A DNA stretch of 64,000 nt, from positions 558,001 through 622,000 of the forward strand of contig NZ_LNJP01000004.1 of the NCBI RefSeq assembly GCF_001547525.1, in the 5' to 3' direction. The position numbers were made by a program, and so were the translations under genes. This DNA is from Burkholderia anthina (lineage in GTDB: Bacteria; Pseudomonadota; Gammaproteobacteria; Burkholderiales; Burkholderiaceae). Positions within the stretch are counted from its first letter, which is position 1; each line of letters starts with the position of its first letter. Under the pieces are notes generated by a model. That model saw only the letters and a list, made by a program, of their open reading frames with translations. It searched no databases and was not told the DNA's origin. Below are positions 63,582-64,000 of the stretch, piece after piece.

Positions 63582-63986
63582 TTACTTCGCCGGCACCGGG
63601 CACGCGAGGTCGCCCTCCTCGCAGGCGAGATAGCCCTTCAACGTTTCGGTGCGCGCTTTCGTCAGATCGTCGAGGCAGGTCGATACGACCATCGGGTATG
63701 CACTGCCGCCCTCGACATTCGCGCTCGAGAAACGGCACTCCGCATCGCGGTACGCGATCCACGCGCGCTGCGCGCTCACGAGCTTGTCGGCAAGCGGCTG
63801 CGCATCGCGCAGGCGCGCGGTGACGGCCTGGTAAGTCCGGTTCAGTTCCCCGTCGGATTTCTTGTACGCGCGATCGGCACACGCCGTCATCGTCGCCTGA
63901 TCCGTCGCGTCCGCGCAATTCGCCTGCGCATGGGCGACGCCCGCCACCAGCGCCAGCGAGCCCAGCAGACCAGTCAAGACACGCAT
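63582..63986 (-). CDS. LprI-family (DUF1311) secreted protein, lysozyme inhibitor-like
   Basis: A 134-residue exported protein: signal peptide to about residue 21 (GLLGSLALVAGVAHAQA), then a cysteine-rich LprI domain with ADATDQATMTACADRAYKKSDGELNRTYQAV and AQRAWIAYRDAECRF (in pieces), and paired Cys near the end (STCLDDL, LACEEGDLACPVPAK) suggesting disulfide bonds. The family includes Mycobacterium LprI, reported as a lysozyme inhibitor; for most members function is untested. AAAGGAGC lies upstream of the ATG. Convergent with the response regulator. Confidence 0.87.
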   Translation of the reverse strand: MRVLTGLLGSLALVAGVAHAQANCADATDQATMTACADRAYKKSDGELNRTYQAVTARLRDAQPLADKLVSAQRAWIAYRDAECRFSSANVEGGSAYPMVVSTCLDDLTKARTETLKGYLACEEGDLACPVPAK

Positions 63987-64000
63987 GGATGCTCCTTTGT

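Overview
The window is GC-rich (roughly two thirds G+C by eye), densely coding and carries many gene families typical of Burkholderia (porin, MipA/OmpV, MHS transporters, small stress proteins with the ETFPASDPP motif). The best guess is a Burkholderia cepacia complex genome, probably a secondary replicon because almost everything is accessory metabolism, regulation and stress. No rRNA, tRNA, insertion sequence, prophage or CRISPR array was seen. These taxonomic statements are inference from protein families, not from a search.

Layout. 1-2.9 kb (minus): a GNAT acetyltransferase, a family-3 solute-binding protein and two luciferase-like FMN monooxygenases (the last cut by the window edge), resembling the Bacillus ytm/cmo sulfur-salvage operon. 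3.4-6.7 kb: rdgC, then an odd small island with a predicted small membrane peptide, a C39-like cysteine peptidase, a zinc-ribbon gene broken by an in-frame TAG, and a membrane zinc-ribbon protein. 6.8-10.1 kb: an aspartoacylase-family deacylase, a small hypothetical and a PAS-GGDEF protein. 10.6-15.4 and 21.6-25.6 kb: two separate molybdenum hydroxylase modules, each with Mo subunit, 2Fe-2S subunit and triheme cytochrome c, in opposite orientations and different gene orders; the second also has an aldehyde dehydrogenase. Between them lie two lipoprotein genes, a porin, and a LysR regulator divergent from a RidA protein.

25.7-38.1 kb is a run of small regulatory modules, several with an operator readable by eye: a TetR regulator and an NADP-dependent oxidoreductase sharing a 15-bp operator, a chromosomal KfrA-like protein, a short CDF transporter, hipBA behind three 27-bp tandem repeats, hydroxyphenylpyruvate dioxygenase divergent from an MHS transporter, a MurA paralogue, vapBC, and an IclR regulator. 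38.2-42.2 kb holds a FAN1-type VRR-NUC nuclease overlapping a PD-(D/E)XK/Rad3 helicase fusion, with a perfect LexA-type box just upstream: a predicted SOS-inducible DNA repair pair.

43.3-63.5 kb is a stress and signalling region: many small conserved proteins, CBS, PRC-barrel, DUF4142 and BON proteins, two universal stress proteins, a hybrid histidine kinase, a receiver-less sigma-54 activator, a chemoreceptor, an amino acid permease, a DedA-rhodanese fusion, a cupin, and a PAS histidine kinase/NarL regulator pair. It resembles the low-oxygen-activated (lxa) locus described in B. cenocepacia, and FNR/ANR-like sites occur upstream of three of its genes. The window ends with an LprI-like secreted protein.
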